The notes beneath the pieces are model-generated. The model saw nothing but the letters and a program-made list of their open reading frames with translations, did no database searches and was not told the DNA's origin. Made by a program: the position numbers and the translations under genes. Below, in pieces: positions 43,061 to 51,612 of a stretch of 64,000 bases of DNA. Numbering within the stretch: position 1 is the stretch's first letter; the number at the start of each line of letters is the position of its first letter. Source of the DNA: Haloarchaeobius amylolyticus (lineage in GTDB: Archaea > Halobacteriota > Halobacteria > Halobacteriales > Natrialbaceae); NCBI RefSeq assembly GCF_026616195.1, contig NZ_JANHDH010000001.1:1426001-1490000 (forward strand), written 5' to 3'.

Positions 43061-43669
43061 ATGCGAACACTCCGGCTCATCGGGCTGTTGCTCGTCATCC
43101 CCACGCTCGATGCCGCCTTGCTGTTGCTCATCACGCTCTTCGCACCCGAGGTGACCGTGGTCATCGCGGCCGCGCTGGTCGTCCTGACCGCGTTCGTCGG
43201 CCTCCTGCTCGTGCGCGCCGAGGGCCGGCGCACCATCCGCAAGATACAGCGCCAGCTCGTCGAGGGCGAACCGCCCACGAACGAGGTCATGGACGGCGGG
43301 CTGCTCATCGCGGCCGGCGCGTTCTTCCTCACGCCCGGGCTGGTCACGGACTTCGTCGCCCTGCTGCTGACGATCCCCCTGACCCGCATCCCCATCCGCA
43401 CGGTGCTGAAGAAGTACGTCGTCACGCCGTACCTCGACAAGCAGACCGGCGGCATGGCCTCCGGGAACGTCTGGACGTTCGGCTTCCCGCAGGGCGACGC
43501 CGACGGCAGCGGCCAGATGGGCGGCTTCGGCGGCATGGGTGGCGGTTCCGGTGGCATGGGCGGCGGCTCCAGCGGCTCCGGCACCGGAAATTCCGGCGGC
43601 AACAGCGGCGACGACACCTACAACCTCGGCGACGACGCCTACGACATCGAGTTCGAAGACGACGAGTGA
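43061..43669 (+). CDS. FxsA-family membrane protein
   Basis: 202 residues. Residues 1-125 are the FxsA domain: two N-terminal membrane segments (4-28, 32-52), IRKIQRQLVEGEPPTNEVMD, then GGLLIAAGAFFLTPGLVTDF and a third/fourth segment. Residues 140-185 are a Gly/Ser/Met-rich repeat (GGFGGMGGGSGGMGGGSSGS) leading to an acidic end. FxsA in E. coli relieves F-plasmid exclusion of phage T7; its cellular role elsewhere is unknown. Divergent from the DUF255 gene. Confidence 0.85.
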   Translation: MRTLRLIGLLLVIPTLDAALLLLITLFAPEVTVVIAAALVVLTAFVGLLLVRAEGRRTIRKIQRQLVEGEPPTNEVMDGGLLIAAGAFFLTPGLVTDFVALLLTIPLTRIPIRTVLKKYVVTPYLDKQTGGMASGNVWTFGFPQGDADGSGQMGGFGGMGGGSGGMGGGSSGSGTGNSGGNSGDDTYNLGDDAYDIEFEDDE

Positions 43670-43744
43670 GAACCCCTGTCTAAGCTCTGCGAGAAAGAAA
43701 CCCTTATACTTCCCACCGCACAACTCGGAAATGCGAACGACGGC

Positions 43745-43818
43745 GGGCCGATAGCTCAATCAGGTTGAGCGCCACTCTGATAAGGTGGAGGCTCTCGGTT
43801 CAAATCCGAGTCGGCCCA
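43745..43818 (+). tRNA. tRNA-Ile (anticodon GAU)
   Basis: 74 bases, all four arms pair: acceptor GGGCCGA/TCGGCCC with discriminator A, D-arm GCTC..GAGC, anticodon stem CCACT/GGTGG with loop CTGATAA (GAT at 43779-43781), and T-arm CTCGG-TTCAAAT-CCGAG. No intron; CCA is not encoded beyond CCC-A-C. Confidence 0.96.
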
Positions 43819-43904
43819 CTACTTTTCCGCGGACGTTAGCTCATTCAGACTCATCTCCACCGTGATTGAGTGTGGCACCGGATTTTCTAGGCATTCAAGT
43901 GGTC

Positions 43905-44501
43905 TTACTTCGGTTCGAAGACGAACGACTCCCTAGCTCCCTCCTGAACTACAGTCTTCACAACTGTCCCTTTGGGTCGACGTAGAAGACTGAAAAACCC
44001 GAAGATATCCGAACCAGATGAGCTGGTATTGACTACGAAACACACCATGGCTGTCAAGGAAACAAGGGAGCCCGATTCAAGCCAGATAATCAATCCTGCT
44101 GCGAGGTTTACGAGTATGAACGGGGATATCAGCGATATCATGCTATCTCGTCGCCTCATGAACTGATAGTCATTTGTAACTCTTGGTGGTAGATAGCTAA
44201 TTTCAGGGTCATAACCCATGAGTCGTGAAGCCGCATAGTGGATGTTCTCGTGGACAAATACGGTCAACATCAGCCCAGATGGAATAGTGAGAACGACAAA
44301 CAGAGAATCTATCAATGGCGTGGCTTCTCCTATTGAATCAGCGATGGCGCTGGAGGCGATCTCTTGAACGGGATAGAAAATCACCAGCAACCCGAATGCT
44401 GTGAGCCCAACTGCTGCGCTTGAAACACGCTTGTAGACAGAATCCTCTCCGTACGGTTCCGGTTCGGAGAACCCGTCTGGAGAATCCGGAGCGGATTTCA
44501 T
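43905..44501 (-). CDS. DUF3267-like membrane zinc protease
   Basis: 198 residues with about four to five hydrophobic segments. A zinc-protease HExxH motif, FVHENIHYAASRLMG (about residue 85), lies at the start of a membrane segment, with PEISYLPPRV after it: the DUF3267 (putative zincin) layout. Codon use and base composition are markedly more AT-rich than the flanking genes, and the gene sits directly behind a tRNA gene, a common integration site; horizontal origin is likely. ATG 44501 preferred; ATG 44534 possible. Confidence 0.75.
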   Translation of the reverse strand: MKSAPDSPDGFSEPEPYGEDSVYKRVSSAAVGLTAFGLLVIFYPVQEIASSAIADSIGEATPLIDSLFVVLTIPSGLMLTVFVHENIHYAASRLMGYDPEISYLPPRVTNDYQFMRRRDSMISLISPFILVNLAAGLIIWLESGSLVSLTAMVCFVVNTSSSGSDIFGFFSLLRRPKGTVVKTVVQEGARESFVFEPK

Positions 44502-44668
44502 ACTGACATTTTTCGTCCGCTTCGAGTATATCAATTACCCAAATCCCGTTTCGATAATTGAGGAGAATCTCAAGTTACAAAGTAGCAAACCTAGTCGTCT
44601 ACCGTCGTGTTTGTCAACGGTTCTGTCTAGATTGCTTCGACAATCAAACATTCACCCCCGACAGAACT

Positions 44669-45286
44669 ATGACTCTGCCAACACGACCAGAGCGTAGTAT
44701 GGACCAGCGTGCCCAGGTGTCCGTCGGGATCATCTTCCTGTTCATCGCGATGGTGGCGGTGGCGGCCATCGCGGGGGGCACGCTGCTCAGCGGGGCGGGC
44801 CAGTTGAGCGCCGAGGCCGAGAACGAGACGGCGGCGGCGTTCGAGGACATCTCCGGGGGCGTGCTGGTCGTGAACGAGGTCGGGAAGGTCGACGCCGCGG
44901 ACGGGAGCGTCGGGACGGCCCGGCTGACCGTGAAACTCGGCGCGGGCATGAACCGGACCGACCTGTCGAACGCGACCATCCACTACCGGGGCGAGCACGT
45001 GAACCGGACGCTGAACTTCACGGCGGCGGAGGCGAACGCGACGAACTTCTCGGTCGTGAGCCCCATCGACCACGACGGGTCCGCGCCGGTGCTGAACAGC
45101 GAGACGGACGTGTTCCACGTCGTCGTCGCGGTGGAGGATATCCGGGCCGGGAGCGAGGCGGCGACGGCCGGGCTGGGCGCCCAGGACCGGGCGGTGCTGG
45201 TCATCACGACGGAGCGGGGCATCGTGACGCGGTCGGTGCTGACGGTGCCGCAGTCGATGGAGGAGAAGGAGTGGGTGCCGCTGTAG
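44669..45286 (+). CDS. Archaellin/pilin-like protein with type III signal peptide
   Basis: 205 residues. Preflagellin-type leader ending SMDQRA, then QVSVGIIFLFIAMVAVAAIA, the hydrophobic N-terminal helix that forms archaellum/pilus cores. The rest is a beta-rich head (GVLVVNEVGKVDAADGSVGT, ARLTVKLGAGMNRTDLSNAT) typical of haloarchaeal archaellins, with several N-x-S/T sites. No arl/fla motor genes or second archaellin nearby. ATG 44669 gives a leader of usual length; ATG 44699 would leave only five residues. Confidence 0.82.
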   Translation: MTLPTRPERSMDQRAQVSVGIIFLFIAMVAVAAIAGGTLLSGAGQLSAEAENETAAAFEDISGGVLVVNEVGKVDAADGSVGTARLTVKLGAGMNRTDLSNATIHYRGEHVNRTLNFTAAEANATNFSVVSPIDHDGSAPVLNSETDVFHVVVAVEDIRAGSEAATAGLGAQDRAVLVITTERGIVTRSVLTVPQSMEEKEWVPL

Positions 45287-45333
45287 GCGGGGACAGGATT
45301 CTCCACCGGTGAGTCACCGACGGCGAGCCGCGG

Positions 45334-46119
45334 CTATCCGTCGTCCCCGAACCCGGCGAAGGCTTCGACGAGCCGGTCGTCTTCGATGGTCTCGACGCCG
45401 ACGTGGAGCGGGGAGACGCTGGTGACGTGGTCCGCGCAGGCGCCGAGGTCGGTGTCGGGGTCGGGTGCGGGGGCGTCGCGCTCGGGGACGACGGGGTCGT
45501 AGAAGCGGTTGTCGAAGGTGAACTCGCGGTCGTCCTCGCCCTCGACGACCCGGCGGTCGAAGCCGCGGGCGGGGCGGGTGAGCCGGAGTTCGTCGCCGCG
45601 GGAGCGTTCGGTCGGGACGGTGACGTTGAAGTACCAGTCGGGGCCGAGCCAGTCCGCGTCGTGGAGGCGCGAGACCAGGAAGCGGGTGACCCGGACCGCC
45701 TCCGCGAAGTCCTCGCGGGTGGGCTCGGCGAGCATGCCGCGCTCGGGGTCGTAGGCCGAGACGGCGATGCCGGGGATGCCGAGGAACGCGGCCTCCATGG
45801 CGGCGCTGACGGTGCCGGACTGGCTGAGCTTGTGCGCGCCGATGTTGGGGCCGGGGTTGCAGCCGGCGACGACGAGGTCGGGCTGGCACTGGTAGCGCCC
45901 GATGGCCACGCAGTCGACGGGGGTGCCGTCGATGGCGGTCCCGCGCTCGTGCTCGTGGGCGGAGACGGCGTGGGACTTCCGGCGGCCCGCCCCGCTCCGG
46001 TCCTCGGTGGGGGCGACGACCGTCACGTCGGCGACCTCGCCGAGGCCGTCGTGGAGCGCGTGCAGGCCGACCGCGTCGATGCCGTCGTCGTTCGTGAGCA
46101 GCACCCGTGGCTGAGCCAT
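45334..46119 (-). CDS. surE: SurE 5'/3'-nucleotidase
   Basis: 261 residues. Metal-dependent nucleoside monophosphate phosphatase. N-terminal RVLLTNDDGIDAVGLHAL holds the metal-binding Asp pair; then APTEDRSGAGRRKS and VVAGCNPGPNIGAHKLSQSG with the conserved Asn (commonly SGINxGxN), and GTVSAAMEAAFLGIPGIAVS. Haloarchaeal members are this size. ATG 46119 gives the canonical start. Confidence 0.93.
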   Translation of the reverse strand: MAQPRVLLTNDDGIDAVGLHALHDGLGEVADVTVVAPTEDRSGAGRRKSHAVSAHEHERGTAIDGTPVDCVAIGRYQCQPDLVVAGCNPGPNIGAHKLSQSGTVSAAMEAAFLGIPGIAVSAYDPERGMLAEPTREDFAEAVRVTRFLVSRLHDADWLGPDWYFNVTVPTERSRGDELRLTRPARGFDRRVVEGEDDREFTFDNRFYDPVVPERDAPAPDPDTDLGACADHVTSVSPLHVGVETIEDDRLVEAFAGFGDDG

Positions 46120-46274
46120 CGGCGTGAGGTGGGGTCCGGAGCGGGACAACCCTATCGGTTCTTCATGAGCAGGGGTCCGGATGGACACCGCGAGTGCAGT
46201 GACACACACCGCCGAAATGTGGGTCCAGCACGCACAGGGCGAGCAGTTTCACTTTCACCACGCGTGGCTCGCGG

Positions 46275-46281
46275 TTTAGTA
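46275..46281 (+). promoter_or_regulatory. TATA-like box of the 46-residue ORF
   Basis: TTTAGTA centred 26 bases before ATG 46304; the main argument that this short frame is transcribed. Confidence 0.45.
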
Positions 46282-46303
46282 CCCGTGGCACGAACCGGTG
46301 ACC

Positions 46304-46444
46304 ATGGACGAGAAGGCACAGGAGGCACTCGACGCTGCCCGGCTCGCGGTCGCCAGCGACGACTACGACGCCCTGGAACGGGCGGGCCTCGAACTGCTCG
46401 GGCTGGCCCGGCGTCGGCGCCGGGAGGCCCGCCGCGCCGACTGA
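46304..46444 (+). CDS. 46-residue basic/helical micro-protein, hypothetical
   Basis: Encodes a 46-residue, fully helical-looking peptide: MDEKAQEALDAARLAVASDD at the start, LELLGLARRRREARRAD at the end, with an acidic front and a strongly basic tail. Codon third positions are GC-rich like real local genes, and a TATA-like box sits at leaderless spacing. No homologue is known to me. Alternative: chance frame. Confidence 0.5.
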   Translation: MDEKAQEALDAARLAVASDDYDALERAGLELLGLARRRRREARRAD

Positions 46445-46484
46445 CCGGCCGGGAGGACCGACACGTCGCCCCGAACTGCCGGCC

Positions 46485-47582
46485 TCAGGCGCCTCCGCCG
46501 CGCGTCCCGAGCGTGAGGGTCCGGTCGACGAGTTCGCCGTCCCGGAGGATGGTCGCCTGCACCACGTCCCCGGGGCGGGTCCGCAGCGCGAGGTAGGTCG
46601 CGTACGCCTGCTGGCTGGCGATGCGGGTGTCGTCGATGGCGACCAGCACGTCGCCGCCGACGGGCACCCGGACCCCACCGACCGTGGTCGTCCCGGTCGC
46701 GGGCTGGAGCAGGCCGGCCGCGGGACCGCTGTCGGCCACCGTGACGACCATCACCCCGGAGACCCCGTCCAGGTCGTTCACCCGCGCCACCGTCGGCGTG
46801 ACGTTGGTCATGCTGATGCCCATCGCGGCGTGCTGGTAGTCCCCGTGCTCGACGAGCGTCGGGACGACCCGCCGGATCATCGCCGCGGAGATGGCGAATC
46901 CGAGGTTCTCGCCGCCGCCGGCGTTGATACAGCCCACGACCGTCCCGTCCAGCCGGAGCAGTGGGCCCCCGGAGTTCCCCGGGTTCACCGCCACGTCGGT
47001 CTGGATGGTGTCCGCAATCTGCACCCCGTTGATGTTCGGGAGCAGGCGGTTCACCCCCGAGACGATGCCCTCCGACATCGACCCCTCCAGCCCGTAGGGG
47101 TTCCCGATGGCGACGACACGGCGGCCGACCGGCGGGTCGCCCGTCATCAGGGGCAGTGGCTCCGCGGCGGCCGGTTTCCCGGCGACCTCCAGTACCGCGA
47201 GGTCGCTGAAGCGGTCGCTCCCGACGACGGTAGCCTCGGCCCAGTCCCCGTTGGAGAACTGTACGTCGACCGCCTCGGCGTCGGCGACCACGTGGTGGTT
47301 CGTCACGACGTGGGTGTCGTCGTACACCCAGCCCGACCCCTGGCTCTGGCCGGTCGGGAGGAACGCCTGGACGAGGACGACCGACGGGATGGCCGCCTCG
47401 TACACGTCGACGTAACTGGCGGTCTCGTCCTCCTGGACCGGCTGGTCCCCGACCTCCCCGACCGACTGCTCCGACTGCGTGACCCCCTGCTCGCCGACGC
47501 GGGTCCCCGAACAGCCGGCGAGGCCGACGCTGGCGGCGGCACCGGCGCCGAGCAGGAACCGGCGGCGACTGACCTGTTGCAT
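46485..47582 (-). CDS. HtrA/DegP-like serine protease, Tat lipoprotein
   Basis: 365 residues. Signal SRRRFLLGAGAAASVGLAGC combines a twin-arginine motif with a lipobox (LAGC), so it is exported folded and lipid-anchored outside the cell. The trypsin-like domain has His in VVTNHHVVADAEAV, Asp in DRFSDLAVLEVAG and Ser in NPGNSGGPLLRLDG; a PDZ domain follows (about 265-355, GPAAGLLQPATG ... GGDVLVAIDDTRIAS). Likely surface protein quality control. ATG 47582 is preferred over GTG 47591 by its TATA spacing. Confidence 0.92.
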   Translation of the reverse strand: MQQVSRRRFLLGAGAAASVGLAGCSGTRVGEQGVTQSEQSVGEVGDQPVQEDETASYVDVYEAAIPSVVLVQAFLPTGQSQGSGWVYDDTHVVTNHHVVADAEAVDVQFSNGDWAEATVVGSDRFSDLAVLEVAGKPAAAEPLPLMTGDPPVGRRVVAIGNPYGLEGSMSEGIVSGVNRLLPNINGVQIADTIQTDVAVNPGNSGGPLLRLDGTVVGCINAGGGENLGFAISAAMIRRVVPTLVEHGDYQHAAMGISMTNVTPTVARVNDLDGVSGVMVVTVADSGPAAGLLQPATGTTTVGGVRVPVGGDVLVAIDDTRIASQQAYATYLALRTRPGDVVQATILRDGELVDRTLTLGTRGGGA

Positions 47583-47606
47583 GTCGTTCACTTCGGCGCC
47601 AACGAG

Positions 47607-47613
47607 GTTAAGT
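47607..47613 (-). promoter_or_regulatory. TATA-like box of the HtrA-like gene
   Basis: CTTAACC on the minus strand, 27-28 bases before ATG 47582. Confidence 0.4.
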
Positions 47614-47695
47614 CACGTCCCGGCCCGGCACCGTCGTTCCGAGAATCTGGCCACCTTCTCCGCCTTTTTTGTCCTGCTGGGGGCTATCTCTCTCC

Positions 47696-50600
47696 ATGGC
47701 ACGGAGTGAAGGGTCTGGCACGGACCCGGCTGCCGACCGACGGAGTGTCTTCGACTACCGGAGCGAGGAGGTACCGGAGACGCCGTTGCAGGCGGCACTC
47801 GACAGGCGAATCGACGGGGACGTCCGGTTCGACACGTACTCGCGACAGCTGTACGCGACGGACGCCAGCATCTACGAGCAGACGCCCATCGGCGTGGTCT
47901 TCCCGCGCTCGACCGACGACGTGGCTGCCGTCGTGTCGTACTGCGCCGAGGAGGGCGTCCCGGTCCTGCCCCGGGGTGGCGGGACCTCGCTGGCCGGACA
48001 GACCGTGAACGAGGCGGTCGTCCTCGACTTCTCGCGGCACATGGACGGCGTGGAGTCGGTCGACCCCGAGGGCCAGACCGCCCGCGCCCAGCCCGGCGTG
48101 AAGCTCGGCCGGCTGAACACCGTCCTGTCGGAACACGACCTGAAGTTCGCGCCGGACCCGGCGTGGGGCGACAAGTCGGTGCTCGGGGGGGCCATCGGCA
48201 ACAACTCGACGGGCGCGCACTCGCTGAAGTACGGCAAGACAGACGCCTACGTCGAGGCCTGCGAGGTCGTCCTCGCCGACGGGACGGTCACGGAGTTCGC
48301 GGACGTCCCGGTCGAGGAACTGGACGAGTACGCCGACCCCGAGGGCGACCTCGAGGGACGCATCTACGCCGCGGTGCAGCGCGTGCTGGACGAGGAGGCC
48401 GACGAGATCCGCGAGAAGTTCCCCGACCTGAAGCGGAACGTCTCGGGGTACAACCTCAACTACCTGCTCGACCAGGCCGAAGAAGAGGGCGTCGTCAACC
48501 TCTCGAAGCTACTCGCCGGGAGCGAGGGTACCCTCGCGGTCGTCACCGAGGCCGAGGTGTCGCTCGAACCCGTCCCCGAGACGACGGCGCTGACGATGCT
48601 GTGTTACGACGACCTCGTCGCGGCGATGGACGACCTGCCGGCCATCCTCGAACACGACGCGGCCGCGGTCGAACTCGTCGACGACGTGTTGCTCGACCTC
48701 GCCCGGGAGCGCCCCGAGTTCGAGCAGGTCGCCGAGCAGTTGCCCGCCGGCACCGAGGCGACCCTGCTCGTGGAGTTCTACGCGGAGGACGCCGAGCACG
48801 GGCGCGAGCAGGTCGCCGACCTCCTCGCCGACCGCCTGCCGGGCCACGAACCCGAGGGCGAGCCGACCAGTGCCGGCGAGGATGGCGAGGCGACCGACGG
48901 CGGCGCGGCCGTCAGCGTCGACGAGCCCGCCCGCGCCTTCGACGCGCTCGAGGCCTACGACGCCGAGCAGATGGCGAAGATCTGGAAGCTTCGCAAGTCC
49001 GGCCTCCCGATCTTGCTCTCGCGCACCGGCGACGCGAAGCACATCGCGTTCATCGAGGACACCGCCATCCCGCCGGAGAACCTCGGCGCCTACGTCTCTG
49101 ACTTCCAGGACATCCTCGACGACCACGACACCTTCGCGAGTTTCTACGCCCACGCCGGCCCCGGCGTGCTCCACATCCGGCCGCTGGTGAACACGAAGAC
49201 GGTCGAGGGCGTCCAGACGATGTTCGACATCGCCGACGAGGTGACCGACCTCGTCGTGAAGTACGACGGCTCGGTCTCCGGCGAGCACGGCGACGGCCGC
49301 GCCCGCACCGAGTGGAACAAGAAACTCTACGGCGAGCACCTCTGGACCGTCTTCCGAGACCTCAAGAGCGCCTTCGACCCGGACTGGCTGCTCAACCCCG
49401 GGCAGGTCTGTGGCGACGTGGACATGACCGAGAACCTGCGTTCCGGCCCGGAGTACGACTTCGACCTCGGGTTCGACCCGACGCTGAACTGGGACAACGA
49501 GAACGGGATGCAGGGCATGGTCGAACTCTGCCACGGCTGCGGTGGCTGTCGCGGCGACCAGGACACCACCGGCGGCGTGATGTGCCCGACCTACCGCGCT
49601 TCGGGTGAGGAGATCACCGCCACCCGCGGCCGGGCGAACATGCTCCGGCAGGCGATGAGCGGCGACCTGAGCGAGGAGGAGCAGTTCTCCGAGGAGTTCA
49701 AACACGAGGTGCTCGACCTCTGTATCGGCTGCAAGGGCTGCAAGAACGACTGCCCCAGCGGGGTCGACCTCGCCAAGCTCAAGGTCGAGGTCGAACACGA
49801 GCGCCAGCAGCGCGAGGGCGTCGACCTGCGCAACCGCGTCTTCGCGAACATCCACCAGCTCTCGAAGCTCGGGAGCATGACCGCGCCCATCGCGAACTGG
49901 ATGGCGGACTTCGGGCCCGCCCGGAAGCTCGGCGAGAAGTTGGTCGGCATCTCCGCGGACCGCAGCCTCCCGAAGTTCCGGCGCGAGACCTTCCGCGACT
50001 GGTTCGAGGCACGCGGCGGCTCGACCGTACCGAAGTCCAGTGCCACCCGGAACGTGCTGCTGTTCCCGGACACCCACACCAACTTCAACGACCCCGACTC
50101 CGGGAAGGCCGCCGTCAAGGTGCTCGAAGCGGCCGGCGTCCACGTCGACGTGCCGGACCTCGGCGACACGGGCCGACCCGCCCACTCGAAGGGGCTCCTC
50201 GACCGGGCACGCGAGGAGGCGCGCGAGAACGTGGCCGCGCTGGCCCCGCAGGTCCGCGACGGCTGGGACGTGGTGCTCGTCGAGCCCTCGAACGCCGTGA
50301 TGTTCCAGAGCGACTACCGCGACCTCCTCTCCGGCGACTCGGTCGAGCAGGTCGCCGCGAACACCTACGGGGTCTGTGAGTACCTCGACGCCTTCGGGCT
50401 CGACGAGGCCATCGACTTCGCCGCCCCCGACGAGCACCTGACCTACCACGGACACTGCCACCAGAAGTCGACGAAGAAGGACCACCACGCCGTCGGTGTG
50501 CTGCGCCGGGCCGGCTACCGGGTCGACCCCCTCGACTCCACCTGCTGTGGGATGGCCGGGAGCTTCGGCTACGAGGCCGAACACCGCGGGATGACCGAGG

Positions 50601-50770
50601 CCATCGCGAACATCCTCTACGACCAGATCGACGAGAGCGAGGGCGACACCGTCGTCGCCCCCGGCGCCTCCTGCCGGACCCAGCTCGAGGACCGCGACAC
50701 GCTGGGCGACGCGACCGAGAGCGAGGAGCCGCCGACGCCCATCCAGCTGGTCGAGCAGGCGCTGGCCTAG
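47696..50770 (+). CDS. FAD-linked oxidase/Fe-S dehydrogenase (GlcD-GlpC type fusion)
   Basis: 1024 residues. N-terminal FAD domain (about 1-480): PCMH core VLPRGGGTSLAGQTVNEAVV, GAHSLKYGKTD, then the oxidase C-terminal lobe with AKIWKLRKSGL, HAGPGVLHIRPLV and GSVSGEHGDGRARTEWN. Next a two-cluster ferredoxin-like part: CHGCGGCRGDQDTTGGVMCP and CIGCKGCKNDCPS. Last a CCG (cysteine-rich) domain: YHGHCHQKSTKK and STCCGMAGSFGYE. This is the layout of D-lactate/glycolate/2-hydroxyglutarate-type dehydrogenases passing electrons to the quinone pool; the substrate is not readable. ATG 47696 has a CCTTTTTT tract about 30 bases upstream. Confidence 0.88.
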   Translation: MARSEGSGTDPAADRRSVFDYRSEEVPETPLQAALDRRIDGDVRFDTYSRQLYATDASIYEQTPIGVVFPRSTDDVAAVVSYCAEEGVPVLPRGGGTSLAGQTVNEAVVLDFSRHMDGVESVDPEGQTARAQPGVKLGRLNTVLSEHDLKFAPDPAWGDKSVLGGAIGNNSTGAHSLKYGKTDAYVEACEVVLADGTVTEFADVPVEELDEYADPEGDLEGRIYAAVQRVLDEEADEIREKFPDLKRNVSGYNLNYLLDQAEEEGVVNLSKLLAGSEGTLAVVTEAEVSLEPVPETTALTMLCYDDLVAAMDDLPAILEHDAAAVELVDDVLLDLARERPEFEQVAEQLPAGTEATLLVEFYAEDAEHGREQVADLLADRLPGHEPEGEPTSAGEDGEATDGGAAVSVDEPARAFDALEAYDAEQMAKIWKLRKSGLPILLSRTGDAKHIAFIEDTAIPPENLGAYVSDFQDILDDHDTFASFYAHAGPGVLHIRPLVNTKTVEGVQTMFDIADEVTDLVVKYDGSVSGEHGDGRARTEWNKKLYGEHLWTVFRDLKSAFDPDWLLNPGQVCGDVDMTENLRSGPEYDFDLGFDPTLNWDNENGMQGMVELCHGCGGCRGDQDTTGGVMCPTYRASGEEITATRGRANMLRQAMSGDLSEEEQFSEEFKHEVLDLCIGCKGCKNDCPSGVDLAKLKVEVEHERQQREGVDLRNRVFANIHQLSKLGSMTAPIANWMADFGPARKLGEKLVGISADRSLPKFRRETFRDWFEARGGSTVPKSSATRNVLLFPDTHTNFNDPDSGKAAVKVLEAAGVHVDVPDLGDTGRPAHSKGLLDRAREEARENVAALAPQVRDGWDVVLVEPSNAVMFQSDYRDLLSGDSVEQVAANTYGVCEYLDAFGLDEAIDFAAPDEHLTYHGHCHQKSTKKDHHAVGVLRRAGYRVDPLDSTCCGMAGSFGYEAEHRGMTEAIANILYDQIDESEGDTVVAPGASCRTQLEDRDTLGDATESEEPPTPIQLVEQALA

Positions 50771-50774
50771 GGGC

Positions 50775-51251
50775 TCAGCGGTCCACGAGGAACCGCCGCA
50801 GGCTCTCTCGCGGGCTGAACCCGACGCCGGCGACCAGTTCGACGTCGAATCCCTTCTCCTCCCCGAGGTCGGTGAGCACGTCCCGGAGCGCCGCGACCTC
50901 GACCGGCGCGTGGATCCGGTAGCCGTATGGCGGGCCCTCACCGGTGTCGATGGCGAGCTTCGGCCGGCCGAACCGACCACCTTCGTACAGTCGAATCGTC
51001 TCGACCTCGGCGTAGGGAATCGAGACGTGACGCTCGGCCGCATCGAGGACCGCCGTGGGCCCCGCCTCGGCACACCGGGCCGCCATCTCCGCGGCGCGCT
51101 CGCGGTGGCCGCCGGTGACGATGCCGAACATCGGTGTGACGGTCGCGTACTCGCCTATCTCGACGGCGTCGTCGGTGAACAGCACGTCTGCGATGCGGAG
51201 GGGCGTGGTCCCGGTCATGCAGTGGTGGACGTGGGCGTGGACGGTCGTCAT
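50775..51251 (-). CDS. Conserved-looking protein, unknown function
   Basis: 158 residues, soluble. HVHHCMTGTTPLRIADVLFT, then EIGEYATVTPMFGIVTGGHR, a helical middle (ERAAEMAARCAEAGPTAVLD) and VETIRLYEGGRFGRPKLAID, a PH-like strand pattern as in proteins that gauge a bound ligand or membrane. No family assigned. ATG 51251 overlaps the upstream gene by ATGA, suggesting one operon with it and the Nramp-like gene. Confidence 0.65.
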   Translation of the reverse strand: MTTVHAHVHHCMTGTTPLRIADVLFTDDAVEIGEYATVTPMFGIVTGGHRERAAEMAARCAEAGPTAVLDAAERHVSIPYAEVETIRLYEGGRFGRPKLAIDTGEGPPYGYRIHAPVEVAALRDVLTDLGEEKGFDVELVAGVGFSPRESLRRFLVDR

Positions 51252-51610
51252 CGCCCGTCACCCGCGACCGCCCGGCGGAGGACGAGCGCGCCACCCGCGA
51301 CGAACAGCGCGCCGGCGACCTGGTTCCCCGCGAGGACGACGTAGCCCCCGGCGCCCATTCCGAGGAGGCCGGCGAGGAACAGGAGCCGGGAGCCGGTCGT
51401 CCGCAGTCCATTCGCCCCCTCGCCGACGTAGGACTCGGCGGCGTAGGTGGCGATCATGACCGCGAGTGCGAGCGCCACGAGGACGGTTCCAAGCGGGTCG
51501 GTGAGGCCCCTGGCGAGGACGACCCCGACGAGCCCGACGAGGTAGAGGACGAGCCGGAGACCGGTGAGTCGGTGTGCGAGCGCGTCGAGTCGGTCGCCCA
51601 TTGCGGCCAT
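51248..51610 (-). CDS. Small membrane protein in the Nramp-like operon
   Basis: 120 residues with four hydrophobic segments (about 18-38, 42-60, 73-92 and 94-112). Starts 2 bases after the transporter's stop and overlaps the next gene, so it is co-transcribed. No recognised family; a transporter accessory is possible. Confidence 0.65.
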   Translation of the reverse strand: MAAMGDRLDALAHRLTGLRLVLYLVGLVGVVLARGLTDPLGTVLVALALAVMIATYAAESYVGEGANGLRTTGSRLLFLAGLLGMGAGGYVVLAGNQVAGALFVAGGALVLRRAVAGDGR

Positions 51611-51612
51611 CG

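Noticed and set aside
43490-43620. Gly/Ser/Met-rich repeat in FxsA as a separate repeat element
   Set aside because: It is in frame, begins after the conserved domain and looks like a natural flexible tail.
43819-43904. Search for a second copy of the tRNA-Ile 3' end (att site)
   Set aside because: No repeat of the T-arm/acceptor sequence was seen in the downstream AT-rich region or elsewhere in the window.
48509-51073. 854-residue frame on the minus strand opposite the FAD/Fe-S dehydrogenase
   Set aside because: Fully antisense to a protein with clear cofactor motifs; translation has no recognisable fold.
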